Below the pieces are notes generated by a model. It had not been told where the DNA came from. It did not search any database and saw only the letters and a list, made by a program, of their open reading frames with translations. Of a stretch of 64,000 bases of DNA, positions 26,807-35,148 are shown piece by piece. This DNA is from Salipaludibacillus sp. CUR1. Its GTDB lineage: Bacteria > Bacillota > Bacilli > Bacillales > Salisediminibacteriaceae. The first letter of the stretch is position 1; each line of letters begins with the position of its first letter. The stretch is from assembly GCF_021028955.1 (NCBI RefSeq), contig NZ_JAIWPE010000096.1, positions 186,001 through 250,000 of the forward strand, in the 5' to 3' direction. Made by a program: the position numbers and the translations under genes.

Positions 26807-27577
26807 TTAAGCATAGGATTTAACCGGCGCAAAACTTCGACGATGCTCCTCAAGTATTCCGTGTTCTTCTATTGCTTCCAAATGGGCCCGGGTCCCGTAG
26901 CCTGCATGTTTATCAAACTGGTACATCGGATACTGCTTATGTAATTTATCCATATAGCGGTCTCTGGTCACTTTGGCAATGATAGAACTTGCTGCAATAG
27001 AAACGGATCTGGAATCTCCTTTAATTAGACTTTTCTGAGCAATATCTAAAGGAAGTTCCATAGCATCAATCAGCAAATAGTCTGGAGAGTCTTCAGAAAT
27101 CTGCTTCACAGCCCGTATCATAGCCTGTTTAGAGGCTTGATAAATATTAAGCTCATCAATCTCCTGTGCTGAAACTATCCCCACTCCCACTGCTTCTGCC
27201 TTTCTCATAATTTCATCATAAAAATATTCCCGTTTCGTCTTAGTCAGCTTTTTAGAATCTGTCAATCCGAGCAGTCTGCAGTCTGAAGGAAGAACAACGC
27301 AGGAAGCAATAACAGGACCTGCCAGAGGGCCGCGCCCTACTTCATCTATTCCAGCTATTCGTAAATACCCCTTATTCCACGCTTCTTTTTCAAAGGAACT
27401 CATTTCAGTATAATGAGATTCGAGTTTCTCCCTTTCCACTTGCTGTTTTTCCCATCGCGCAATTAATCCCTTAACTCCTTTTCGCTCATCTTTATGTAAT
27501 TCTTCCAGGAATGGATCATTTTCATCCTGAAGAGTTTCGAGTTTGCATTTAATCTCGGCAATTGTTTTTTTCTTCAT
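26807..27577 (-). CDS. rnhB: Ribonuclease HII
   Basis: 256 residues. The catalytic carboxylates are visible in AGIDEVGRGPLAGPV (Asp and Glu), LLIDAMELP and the later Asp near ATRDRY-type VTRDRYMDKL. An N-terminal extension of about 70 residues is typical of Bacillus RNase HII. It removes ribonucleotides from DNA and RNA of hybrids. ATG 27577 is preferred to the ATG at 27583 because AAAGGAAAG is better spaced. It lies 186 bases after rbgA. Confidence 0.95.
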   Translation of the reverse strand: MKKKTIAEIKCKLETLQDENDPFLEELHKDERKGVKGLIARWEKQQVEREKLESHYTEMSSFEKEAWNKGYLRIAGIDEVGRGPLAGPVIASCVVLPSDCRLLGLTDSKKLTKTKREYFYDEIMRKAEAVGVGIVSAQEIDELNIYQASKQAMIRAVKQISEDSPDYLLIDAMELPLDIAQKSLIKGDSRSVSIAASSIIAKVTRDRYMDKLHKQYPMYQFDKHAGYGTRAHLEAIEEHGILEEHRRSFAPVKSYA

Positions 27578-27743
27578 TACCATCTTTCCTTTCTTAGTTT
27601 ATCGGTTCATTTAATCCGTTTTTTAAATAATTTAGTTCTTAAATAATGCTTCTTTTAAAGACTGTGCTTATCCTCCGGGTATTCTCGCCTTCGTTCAACA
27701 GGAATGTTTACATAGCTTGCGTTTCACGACTGAATAAAATAAA

Positions 27744-27767
27744 AGATACGCTGTTAGTCGCGTATCT
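27744..27767 (-). terminator. Intrinsic terminator after rbgA
   Basis: An 8-bp perfect stem (27744-27751 with 27760-27767, loop of 8) followed by TTTATTTTATT on the minus strand, immediately after the rbgA stop. Confidence 0.75.
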
Positions 27768-27769
27768 CT

Positions 27770-28618
27770 CTATTCCTGAGGGCGCTCAAGACTTATGTGC
27801 CCGAGTTTTCCCTGGCGGAAATCCCTGAATATAATTTCAGCTGTTTTATCGTAATCAACCAGGCCTCCGGAGACGAGGCATCCTCTGCGCTTGCCAATTT
27901 CATCGAATAAATCAGCGACATCCTCAGATAACTCCTTTAAATTAAACCGTGCTTTAAGCCGCTCAGGATACTCCTCGGTTAAATAATTTAATAAAAAAAC
28001 CGAAGTTTCCTGAAAGTCGAAAATCTCTTCTTTAATTGCACCGGTAAGAGCGAGCCTGAAACCTACATCCTGATCTTCGAATTTAGGCCATAATATTCCC
28101 GGAGTATCGAGCAGTTCCATTTCCTTGCCCACTTTAATCCATTGCTGGCTTTTAGTCACTCCCGGCTTATCGCCAATTTTAGTAATTTTCTTATTGGCCA
28201 GGCGATTAATCACAGTGGATTTGCCTACATTTGGAATACCCAGAATCAGCGCGCGTAACGCTCTTGGATGGATTCCTTTAGCGTGGAACTTGTCCAGCAG
28301 AGGTTTGGCCAGTTCTCTTACCTTCCCAGGAACCTGATTGATTCCCTTTCCTCTTTGAGAGTCCACTACCAGGGTCGCCCAGTTTCTTTTTTCGAAGAAA
28401 TGGACCCATTCCTTAGTAACAGCAGGATCTGCTAAATCAGACTTATTCAGCAGGATAAGCCGCGGTTTATTAGCAGTCAGTTCATCAACCATAGGGTTCC
28501 TGGAGGAAACAGGAATTCGCGCATCTACAATTTCAATTACTACATCAATAAGCTTAAGTTTTTCCTGAACCTCTCTTTTAGCTTTCGCCATATGTCCAGG
28601 ATACCATTGTATGGCCAT
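27770..28618 (-). CDS. rbgA: Ribosome biogenesis GTPase RbgA (YlqF)
   Basis: 282 residues. A circularly permuted GTPase: G4 LNKSDLAD (about 57-64) precedes G1 GIPNVGKST (about 125-133) and G3 DTPGILWP. The N-terminal [15 protein letters not shown] is diagnostic. RbgA drives late assembly of the 50S subunit. It follows lepB by 15 bases, with AGGAGGAATG upstream. Confidence 0.96.
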   Translation of the reverse strand: MAIQWYPGHMAKAKREVQEKLKLIDVVIEIVDARIPVSSRNPMVDELTANKPRLILLNKSDLADPAVTKEWVHFFEKRNWATLVVDSQRGKGINQVPGKVRELAKPLLDKFHAKGIHPRALRALILGIPNVGKSTVINRLANKKITKIGDKPGVTKSQQWIKVGKEMELLDTPGILWPKFEDQDVGFRLALTGAIKEEIFDFQETSVFLLNYLTEEYPERLKARFNLKELSEDVADLFDEIGKRRGCLVSGGLVDYDKTAEIIFRDFRQGKLGHISLERPQE

Positions 28619-28633
28619 ATTAAATCATTCCTC

Positions 28634-29179
28634 CTAATCAACAAGCCGGACTTCCTGCACAGGCCAGAAAACAAAGTTGGCTTTTCCGACTACTTCATCA
28701 TAAGGTATAACACCTATGTGGCGGCTGTCTTTACTGTGCTGCCGGTTATCCCCCAGTACAAATACATGCCCTTCAGGTACTGTGTCATAGCCGGTAACCT
28801 CAGAAAGAGTGAAATCTCCGGTAAACGGCATCTGATCTGCTTCCTGTTTATAGTCTTCTAAATAAGGTTCTTCCACCGGCTCGTCATTAATATATAACAT
28901 ATCTTCTTCATATCTAATCTGGTCTCCAGGCAGACCAATTACCCGTTTAATATAGTCTTTATTTTGGGGGGCATGAAATACAATAATATCAAACCTGTCC
29001 GGCTCTGAAATATTATAGCCGATTTTATTAACAATCATCCGGTCATTATGTTCCAGGGTCGGCATCATAGACTGACCGTCCACTACAATCGGCGCAAAGA
29101 AAAAATACCTGATCACTACGGCCAGAATTAAGGCCACAGCAACGGCTTTTACCCATTCCCACGATTCAGATTTTGCCAT
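28634..29179 (-). CDS. lepB: Type I signal peptidase
   Basis: 181 residues from ATG 29179, which has AAAAGGATGG upstream; earlier in-frame starts add a non-family leader. One N-terminal membrane helix (about 9-28). The catalytic dyad is Ser37 (GQSMMPTL) and Lys78 (YIKRVIGLPGD); VLGDNRQHSKDSR is the box E segment. It cleaves signal peptides of exported proteins. Bacillus genomes carry several paralogues (sipS/T etc.); which one this is cannot be said. Confidence 0.93.
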   Translation of the reverse strand: MAKSESWEWVKAVAVALILAVVIRYFFFAPIVVDGQSMMPTLEHNDRMIVNKIGYNISEPDRFDIIVFHAPQNKDYIKRVIGLPGDQIRYEEDMLYINDEPVEEPYLEDYKQEADQMPFTGDFTLSEVTGYDTVPEGHVFVLGDNRQHSKDSRHIGVIPYDEVVGKANFVFWPVQEVRLVD

Positions 29180-29357
29180 TTCCATCCATCCTTTTATTGG
29201 AGTACAAATTATTAACAGCACAGATAAACAAGAGGTCAGGAACCTCCAATAGTTATATTAAAAAGAATTCAGCCTCTTTTATTTAATCATCCATATATTT
29301 TACCATATTTTAATAAAAGTGTGTTTAATAAATGTATAAGTAAATGAAGGCATGAAA

Positions 29358-29383
29358 AAAGGAGCTTGAAAACAAGCTCCTTT
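29358..29383 (-). terminator. Intrinsic terminator of rplS operon
   Basis: An 11-bp perfect stem (29358-29368 with 29373-29383, loop of 4) with a following U-run on the minus strand, 9 bases after the rplS stop. Confidence 0.88.
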
Positions 29384-29391
29384 CATAACAG

Positions 29392-29739
29392 TTATCTTGC
29401 ACGTTCTTTAATACGAGCTGCTTTACCGCGCAATGCACGCAAGTAGTAAAGCTTGGCACGGCGTACTTTACCACGACGAGATACTTCGATCTTATCGATA
29501 CGTGGCGAATGTACTGGGAATGTACGTTCCACACCCACACCGCTGGATATCTTACGAACAGTGAATGTTTCACTGATCCCGCTTCCGCGGCGCTTGATTA
29601 CCACACCTTCGAATACCTGGATACGCTCACGAGTACCCTCTACAACTTTAACGTGTACACGCAATGTATCTCCGGCGCGGAATTCTGGAAGATCAGTTTT
29701 CAATTGCTCTTTAGTAATATCACGAATAATTTGTTCCAT
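29392..29739 (-). CDS. rplS: 50S ribosomal protein L19
   Basis: 115 residues from ATG 29739, the family length; GGAAGGAGG lies about 10 bases upstream, and a longer frame would add 11 non-conserved residues. The [33 protein letters not shown] core and the basic C-terminus ([24 protein letters not shown]) are diagnostic. It sits at the 30S-50S interface. Last gene of the ylqD-rimM-trmD-rplS unit. Confidence 0.97.
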   Translation of the reverse strand: MEQIIRDITKEQLKTDLPEFRAGDTLRVHVKVVEGTRERIQVFEGVVIKRRGSGISETFTVRKISSGVGVERTFPVHSPRIDKIEVSRRGKVRRAKLYYLRALRGKAARIKERAR

Positions 29740-29862
29740 CTTCTGTTCGCCTCCTTCCCTGCAGGTCTTCATGTCTCACAAAAGGGACAGCGGAACACCT
29801 TGATCTGGCTAAAGCCACAAAAAACATAATACCACACCGTTAATGAAAACTCAACCGCTTTT

Positions 29863-30603
29863 TCACTCTGATTCCAATTCATTTAAATATTTTTGATCTT
29901 CTTCCGTTAAGTCAAGTTTCTTTAACATATCTTTTCGTCTCTCATAAGTACGTTTCAAGGATTGCTGCCGGCGCCAGGTTTCAATCTTTTTATGATGCCC
30001 CGAAAGAAGGATATCAGGCACACGCAGCCCCCTGAAATCAGCCGGCCTTGTATAATGAGGATATTCAAGAAGCCCTGTGCTGTGCGAGTCAGTTACAGCT
30101 GACTGCTCGTTCCCGAGGGAACCAGGCAGAAGACGTGTTACACTGTCCGCAATAACCATTGCTCCAATTTCTCCTCCGGTTAAAACATAATCACCGATAG
30201 ATATTTCATCAGTAATCAAATGCTCACGGATTCTTTCATCGTAACCTTCATAATGGCCGCAAATTAGTATCAGCTGCTCTTCTTTCGAAAGTTCCTCCGC
30301 TTTTTTCTGCGTATAGGGTTCCCCTTGAGGGCAAAGAAGAATGACTCGGGGAGGTTTTCTTAAAGAATCCGCTCCTTTTTTCAGATCCTCCACTGCGTCG
30401 AAAACAGGCTGGGGAGTTAGAACCATCCCGCCCCCTCCCCCGTAAGGATAGTCATCCACCCTGTTATGTCTGTCTTCGGTATAATCTCTGAAATTAACCA
30501 CGTCATAAGTTACAACGTTTTTTTCCTGTGCCTGTTTTAATATGGAGTGGGAGAATAATCCTTGGAACATTTCCGGAAACAAGGTTAAAATCGAGATTTT
30601 CAT
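29863..30603 (-). CDS. trmD: tRNA (guanine-N1)-methyltransferase TrmD
   Basis: 246 residues. The SPOUT trefoil-knot region is visible: [13 protein letters not shown] and [28 protein letters not shown] (about 105-145). The N-terminal ILTLFPEMF and [27 protein letters not shown] are typical. It methylates G37 in tRNA to prevent frameshifting. Its start overlaps the rimM stop (TGATG). Confidence 0.97.
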   Translation of the reverse strand: MKISILTLFPEMFQGLFSHSILKQAQEKNVVTYDVVNFRDYTEDRHNRVDDYPYGGGGGMVLTPQPVFDAVEDLKKGADSLRKPPRVILLCPQGEPYTQKKAEELSKEEQLILICGHYEGYDERIREHLITDEISIGDYVLTGGEIGAMVIADSVTRLLPGSLGNEQSAVTDSHSTGLLEYPHYTRPADFRGLRVPDILLSGHHKKIETWRRQQSLKRTYERRKDMLKKLDLTEEDQKYLNELESE

Positions 30604-31124
30604 CAGTCTAACAGCCCTTCCATCGGGGTAATAATTATCTTTTGGTCGTTCAATTTAATCTCTTTCACTACGTCATCAATATAAGGAATAAGCACCTCTT
30701 TACCTTTATCTTCAGGCTGGACGACCCATACATCATTTGCTCCGGGTGATAAAATTTCTTTCACTGTCCCTACAAGCTCGCCCTCTTCTGTCTCGACAGA
30801 GAGGCCAATAATCTCATGATAATAAAACTCTCCCTCACCTAAATGATCATCAAGCTGAGAGGTATGCACCTGAAGAAGCGACCCTTTATAAGTCTCCACA
30901 AGATTAACATTTTCCATATCTTCAAATGAAACCAAATCAAACTGTTTATGCTGGCGCCATGAGCGGACAGTGACCGGAAGACGGTCATTGCCATCTTTCA
31001 GGATATAAAGCACATTCCCCGCCTTATAACGCTGTTCCGGAAAGTCGGTTTTAGAAATTATCCGCACTTCTCCATGAATACCGTGAGTATTAACAATCTT
31101 ACCCACATTCAGCCAATCAGTCAT
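30603..31124 (-). CDS. rimM: 16S rRNA processing protein RimM
   Basis: 173 residues from ATG 31124, which has GGAGG about 8 bases upstream. N-terminal [17 protein letters not shown] and C-terminal PRC-barrel ([21 protein letters not shown], then [13 protein letters not shown]) are clear. It assists 30S head maturation with S19. The start overlaps the ylqD end by 8 bases. Confidence 0.95.
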   Translation of the reverse strand: MTDWLNVGKIVNTHGIHGEVRIISKTDFPEQRYKAGNVLYILKDGNDRLPVTVRSWRQHKQFDLVSFEDMENVNLVETYKGSLLQVHTSQLDDHLGEGEFYYHEIIGLSVETEEGELVGTVKEILSPGANDVWVVQPEDKGKEVLIPYIDDVVKEIKLNDQKIIITPMEGLLD

Positions 31125-31530
31125 CCTGCATGCCTCCGTACCGGAGCTCGTAAACCACCCCGTCTTTAATGACAATTTCTGTCCCTTTCATTATTTCTTC
31201 CCAATTGTCTCCTTCTTCCACTTGCTCAATCATTTGAATCGTGCCTTCTCTTAGCTCAGCACCAAGATCCAGCTCGTCCAGCTGATCCAGTTTTAATTCT
31301 AACTGACGGAGCCTGTCTTTTCTCCGGGCTACTTCTTTATTAAAACTTTCCTTTAATGATTTCTGGTAACTTGCACTCTGATTTTCTTTCATTTTCTTAT
31401 GTAGGACAAATTCTAATTGCTTTAACTCTTTTGTAATCTGATACTGGCGGGATAAAAATTGTTCCTTCAGTTTGTCCCGGCTCTCTTCGGTTAATATTTG
31501 TTTTACGACAACTTTTTTAATAATTTCCAA
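31117..31530 (-). CDS. ylqD: YlqD family protein
   Basis: 137 residues starting at TTG 31530, with GGAGGTG 7 bases before it; the upstream frame to 31611 would read through a likely promoter. The product is highly charged and helical ([26 protein letters not shown]...), probably a coiled coil for most of its length, with a C-terminal [21 protein letters not shown] segment. It is the conserved gene of unknown function between khpA and rimM in bacilli. Confidence 0.88.
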   Translation of the reverse strand: MEIIKKVVVKQILTEESRDKLKEQFLSRQYQITKELKQLEFVLHKKMKENQSASYQKSLKESFNKEVARRKDRLRQLELKLDQLDELDLGAELREGTIQMIEQVEEGDNWEEIMKGTEIVIKDGVVYELRYGGMQDD

Positions 31531-31557
31531 AATAGGACACCTCCAAGTATTCCTTTT

Positions 31558-31566
31558 ATTGTACCA
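31558..31566 (-). promoter_or_regulatory. Candidate extended -10 promoter for ylqD-rimM-trmD-rplS
   Basis: Minus-strand TGGTACAAT (TG at the extended position, -10 hexamer TACAAT), 28 bases before the ylqD TTG start and just after the khpA terminator. No good -35 is present. Confidence 0.45.
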
Positions 31567-31589
31567 TATCATACATATATATACGGAAA

Positions 31590-31617
31590 AAAAGGGAGAG
31601 GTCCCCCTCACCCTTTT
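31590..31617 (-). terminator. Terminator overlapping the khpA stop
   Basis: A 12-bp stem with one mismatch (31590-31601 with 31606-31617, loop of 4), preceded in plus coordinates by an A-run at 31587-31593 that reads as U7 on the transcript. It overlaps the khpA stop codon and separates rpsP-khpA from ylqD onward. Confidence 0.7.
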
Positions 31618-31843
31618 AACCGATTTCCAACTGAATTCGTTTGTTCTGATTTGCTCCGGCAGCGTTAACTACTGAACGGATAGCTTTAGCAATCCGTCCC
31701 TGCTTGCCGATCACTTTCCCCATATCGTCCTCGTGCACTTCCAGCTTCAGCGTGAGTGAACGGTCATTTTCCACTTCAGTTACACGGACATCATCGGGGT
31801 GATCTACAAGCGCTTTAGCAATCGATTCAACCAATTCTTTCAT
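31616..31843 (-). CDS. khpA: KH-domain RNA-binding protein KhpA (YlqC)
   Basis: 75 residues from ATG 31843, with AAGAAGGTGA upstream. A single KH domain: the GKVIGKQGRIAKAIRSVV loop (about 46-63) is the nucleic-acid-binding GxxG motif. KhpA partners KhpB in RNA binding and cell division control in Firmicutes. It follows rpsP by 36 bases. Confidence 0.93.
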   Translation of the reverse strand: MKELVESIAKALVDHPDDVRVTEVENDRSLTLKLEVHEDDMGKVIGKQGRIAKAIRSVVNAAGANQNKRIQLEIG

Positions 31844-31879
31844 GTCACTCACCTTCTTGGATTATTTCCACACGAAGGA

Positions 31880-32152
31880 CTATTTTGCGTTCTTCGCGTT
31901 GTGAAGTTGTTCCATTAAGCCAACGTTTGAGAACAAGTTACGAACAGTATCGGATGGCTTAGCTCCATCTAACATCCATTTTAACGCTTTTTCTTGATCA
32001 ACGTTAAATTCTACAGGATTTTTTAATGGATTATAAGTTCCTAGTTCTTCAATAAAACGACCATCACGCGGCGCACGGGAATCCGCTACAACCACACGAT
32101 AGAACGGAGATTTCTTTGCTCCCATTCGCTTTAAACGAATTTTAACTGCCAT
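31880..32152 (-). CDS. rpsP: 30S ribosomal protein S16
   Basis: 90 residues from ATG 32152 with GGAGGTGAAA upstream. [36 protein letters not shown]-type N-terminus is diagnostic (residues 3-37). It stabilises the 30S body. ffh ends 157 bases upstream, and a minus-strand TATAAT at 32186-32191 could be the -10 of an rpsP promoter. Confidence 0.97.
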   Translation of the reverse strand: MAVKIRLKRMGAKKSPFYRVVVADSRAPRDGRFIEELGTYNPLKNPVEFNVDQEKALKWMLDGAKPSDTVRNLFSNVGLMEQLHNAKNAK

Positions 32153-32309
32153 GTGTTTCACCTCCATAAATCTTTCACACAATTAATTATACTATCATAA
32201 AAGGATCCAGGGATCAACCCCAGTAAAGTAAAAAAACTTTACACCATAGATTGAGCTCCCACTGTACTAATGCATATGAGCTTGCACAGATTTGGGATGG
32301 GTAATCAGG

Positions 32310-33668
32310 TTACATAAACGGAAACTTCATGCCGCCAAGCCCGCCTTTTTTCTTACCTTTACCCTTTTGCATACCGGACATCTGTTTCATCATTTTTTTC
32401 ATTTCATGGAATTGCTTAATAAGACGGTTAACCTCTTGAATAGAGGTGCCGCTGCCTTTAGCGATCCGTTTTCTCCGGCTTGCATTTAAAAGAGATGGAT
32501 CATCCCTCTCTGCTTTTGTCATTGATTTGACAATCGCTTCAATATGCCCGATCTGCTTCTCATCCACTTGAACATTTTTTAAACCTTTCATCTTACCTGC
32601 TCCAGGCATCATATCGAGGAGCTCGTCAAGCGGCCCCATATTGCGCACCTGGGATAGCTGTTCAAGGAAATCATCGAAGGTCAGATCATTGGTCCTCATT
32701 TTACGTTCTAACTCTTTGGCTCTTTCCTCATCCACATTCGTCTGGGCTTTTTCAATAAGCGTCAGTACGTCGCCCATACCTAAAATTCTTGAAGCCATCC
32801 GTTCGGGATGAAAAGGCTCTAACGCATCGATTTTTTCTCCCATACCTGCAAACTTAATCGGCGTGTCAGTGACTGATTTGACAGAAATAGCGGCACCGCC
32901 GCGGGTATCTCCGTCAAGCTTGGTGAGGACGACCCCACTTATACCGAGGCGCTCATTGAAACTTTGAGCTACATTAACTGCGTCCTGACCAGTCATAGCA
33001 TCAACGACAAGGAGAATTTCCTCAGGGGATGTTACTTCCTTAATTTCATCAAGTTCCCCCATAAGTTCTTCGTCTACATGCAGCCGCCCGGCTGTATCAA
33101 TCAGTACATAATCGTGATGTTCTTCTTTAGCTTTAGCAAGTGCCTGTTTAGCAATTTCCACCGGGCTCACCTGGTCCCCTAAAGAAAACACAGGCATATC
33201 AAGCTGCTTACCTAATGTTTCAAGCTGCTTAATCGCAGCAGGCCGGTAAATATCTGCCGCTACCATTAAAGGGTTACGGTTGTGCTTTTTCCTTAAGTGG
33301 TTAGCCAGCTTTCCGGTAGTTGTTGTTTTACCTGCCCCTTGAAGGCCCACCATCATAACAACGGTCGGCGGCTTCTGAGCGACCGCAATTTTACTCTGCT
33401 CTCCGCCCATAAGCTTGGTCAGTTCTTCATTTACTACTTTAATAACCTGCTGGCCCGGGGTCAGGCTGTCAAGTACTTCCTGGCCGATTGCCCGTTCTTT
33501 TACATCTGCTATAAATTTTTTTACTACTTTAAAGTTCACATCTGCCTCTAAAAGGGCAAGACGGACTTCACGCATCATTTCTTTAACGTCCTGCTCAGAC
33601 ACTTTCCCTTTACCGCGGATCTTCTTGAGTGTTCCTTGCAGTCGTTCTGCTAAGCCTTCAAATGCCAT
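32310..33668 (-). CDS. ffh: Signal recognition particle protein Ffh
   Basis: 452 residues. N domain, then G domain with GLQGAGKTTTTGKLA (about 107-121), DTAGRLHVDE and TKLDGDTRGGAA. The C-terminal M domain is Met-rich (MKKMMKQMSGM, ending GGMKFPFM). It binds signal sequences with 4.5S RNA and docks on FtsY, whose gene lies two genes upstream. Confidence 0.97.
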   Translation of the reverse strand: MAFEGLAERLQGTLKKIRGKGKVSEQDVKEMMREVRLALLEADVNFKVVKKFIADVKERAIGQEVLDSLTPGQQVIKVVNEELTKLMGGEQSKIAVAQKPPTVVMMVGLQGAGKTTTTGKLANHLRKKHNRNPLMVAADIYRPAAIKQLETLGKQLDMPVFSLGDQVSPVEIAKQALAKAKEEHHDYVLIDTAGRLHVDEELMGELDEIKEVTSPEEILLVVDAMTGQDAVNVAQSFNERLGISGVVLTKLDGDTRGGAAISVKSVTDTPIKFAGMGEKIDALEPFHPERMASRILGMGDVLTLIEKAQTNVDEERAKELERKMRTNDLTFDDFLEQLSQVRNMGPLDELLDMMPGAGKMKGLKNVQVDEKQIGHIEAIVKSMTKAERDDPSLLNASRRKRIAKGSGTSIQEVNRLIKQFHEMKKMMKQMSGMQKGKGKKKGGLGGMKFPFM

Positions 33669-33680
33669 TTTGTTTGCCCC

Positions 33681-34010
33681 CTATTCCAGTTTCTCGAGAG
33701 ATTCAACGATCTGGATTATACGAGTGGGACTTTCTTTCTCGCGAATCATTACTTTTAATTCCTCTATATAGCTTAGGCGCTTTTCATAGCGGGAAAAGAG
33801 CTGTAACTTTTCCTCATACTCTTCTAATAAGGCTTCCGTGCGTTTTATATTGTCATAAACTGCCTGTCGGCTTACATCAAAGTGTTCGGAAATTTCTCCA
33901 AGCGACCAGTCATCCAAATAATACATTCGCATATACTGATTCTGCTTGCTGGTCAACAGCGCCTGATAGAAGTCATACAGGTAGTTCATACGGATTGTTT
34001 TTTCAATCAC
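33681..34010 (-). CDS. ylxM: YlxM-type SRP-associated helix-turn-helix protein
   Basis: 109 residues from GTG 34010, with GGCGGTGG upstream; the frame further 5' is not conserved. The pattern [46 protein letters not shown] is the YlxM family, a sigma-70 region 4-like HTH. It lies between ftsY and ffh and modulates SRP activity in streptococci; its role in bacilli is less clear. Confidence 0.92.
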   Translation of the reverse strand: MIEKTIRMNYLYDFYQALLTSKQNQYMRMYYLDDWSLGEISEHFDVSRQAVYDNIKRTEALLEEYEEKLQLFSRYEKRLSYIEELKVMIREKESPTRIIQIVESLEKLE

Positions 34011-34117
34011 GAAGCCCACCGCCTTGTTAAGGTAATTGCCTTTACAATTTGTAATGATACAAGAGGAGATGTCCCCTGTCAAGTTTTTATCTTGTCATCC
34101 AAGCGGGCACGTCCGCT

Positions 34118-35116
34118 TCAGTCTTCAGCCGCTTCATCAGCTTCTTTAAGCACCTCTGAAAACAACCCATGGACATATTGTTCGGCTCTGAATTCCTGAA
34201 GATCATCCATGCCTTCTCCCAGACCAACCAGTTTAACTGGAATATCCAGTTCGTTCCTGATCGCAAGAACAATACCTCCCTTGGCTGTCCCATCCAGTTT
34301 CGTCAATACGATACCTGAGACGTCAGTAGCCTGGCCGAATGTTTTAGCCTGGCTCATCGCATTTTGTCCTGTTGTGGCATCAAGTACCAACAGCACCTCA
34401 TGAGGAGCATCCGGTATTTCTCTTGTTAACACCCGTTTGACTTTTTCAAGTTCTTTCATAAGATTGACCTTGTTTTGCAGACGCCCCGCTGTATCGCAAA
34501 GCAGAACATCCGCTTTCTTAGATTTAGCCGATTGAACAGCATCAAACATCACAGCAGCCGGATCAGAACCTGCCTGCTGTTTTATTACATCGACTCCTAC
34601 ACGCTCTCCCCATACTTCCAGCTGCTCAATGGCCCCTGCACGGAAAGTGTCCCCTGCAGCCATCAGCACATTTTTCCCTTCCTGTTTAAACTGATGGGCG
34701 AGCTTCCCTATTGTCGTCGTTTTCCCAACCCCGTTGACACCTACAAACAGAATGACCGTCAATTCATTCTCTTTTATGTTGAGTTTCGATTCTTCCTCTG
34801 ACTTCTGCAGAAGTTCTGCCAGCTTCTCGGAGATTACAGGCTGTATGTCTCTTGCATCCTTTATATTCCTTCGGCGTGCTTCATCCTTCAACTCATCAAT
34901 AAGTGTCATAACCGTGTGGACTCCCACATCTGCTGAGATCAGAATATCTTCCAATTCTTCGAAAAATTCTTCATCCACAGTGCGGTAGTCTTTCACCAGC
35001 TCGTTCATCGCTCCGACAAACGAGTCCCTTGTTTTCGACAGGCCATCTTTAAACTTTTCGGTTACTGAATCAGTCTGGTCAGTAATTCTTTCTTTTAATT
35101 TTTTAAAAAAGCTCAT
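34118..35116 (-). CDS. ftsY: Signal recognition particle receptor FtsY
   Basis: 332 residues. Short charged A-region, then N and G domains: GVNGVGKTTTIGKLA (about 135-149), DTAGRLQNK and TKLDGTAKGG. It recruits SRP-ribosome complexes to the membrane. ATG 35116 is used since GGAGGAG lies about 5 bases upstream; an in-frame GTG two codons earlier is inside that site. It follows smc by 32 bases. Confidence 0.97.
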   Translation of the reverse strand: MSFFKKLKERITDQTDSVTEKFKDGLSKTRDSFVGAMNELVKDYRTVDEEFFEELEDILISADVGVHTVMTLIDELKDEARRRNIKDARDIQPVISEKLAELLQKSEEESKLNIKENELTVILFVGVNGVGKTTTIGKLAHQFKQEGKNVLMAAGDTFRAGAIEQLEVWGERVGVDVIKQQAGSDPAAVMFDAVQSAKSKKADVLLCDTAGRLQNKVNLMKELEKVKRVLTREIPDAPHEVLLVLDATTGQNAMSQAKTFGQATDVSGIVLTKLDGTAKGGIVLAIRNELDIPVKLVGLGEGMDDLQEFRAEQYVHGLFSEVLKEADEAAED

Positions 35117-35148
35117 TTGCACTCCTCCATTATTTTATGGTCAGTTTA

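Noticed and set aside
32230-32250. Short hairpin with T6 loop between rpsP and ffh.
   Set aside because: Only 7 bp of A/T-rich stem with no following U-run; too weak to call a terminator.
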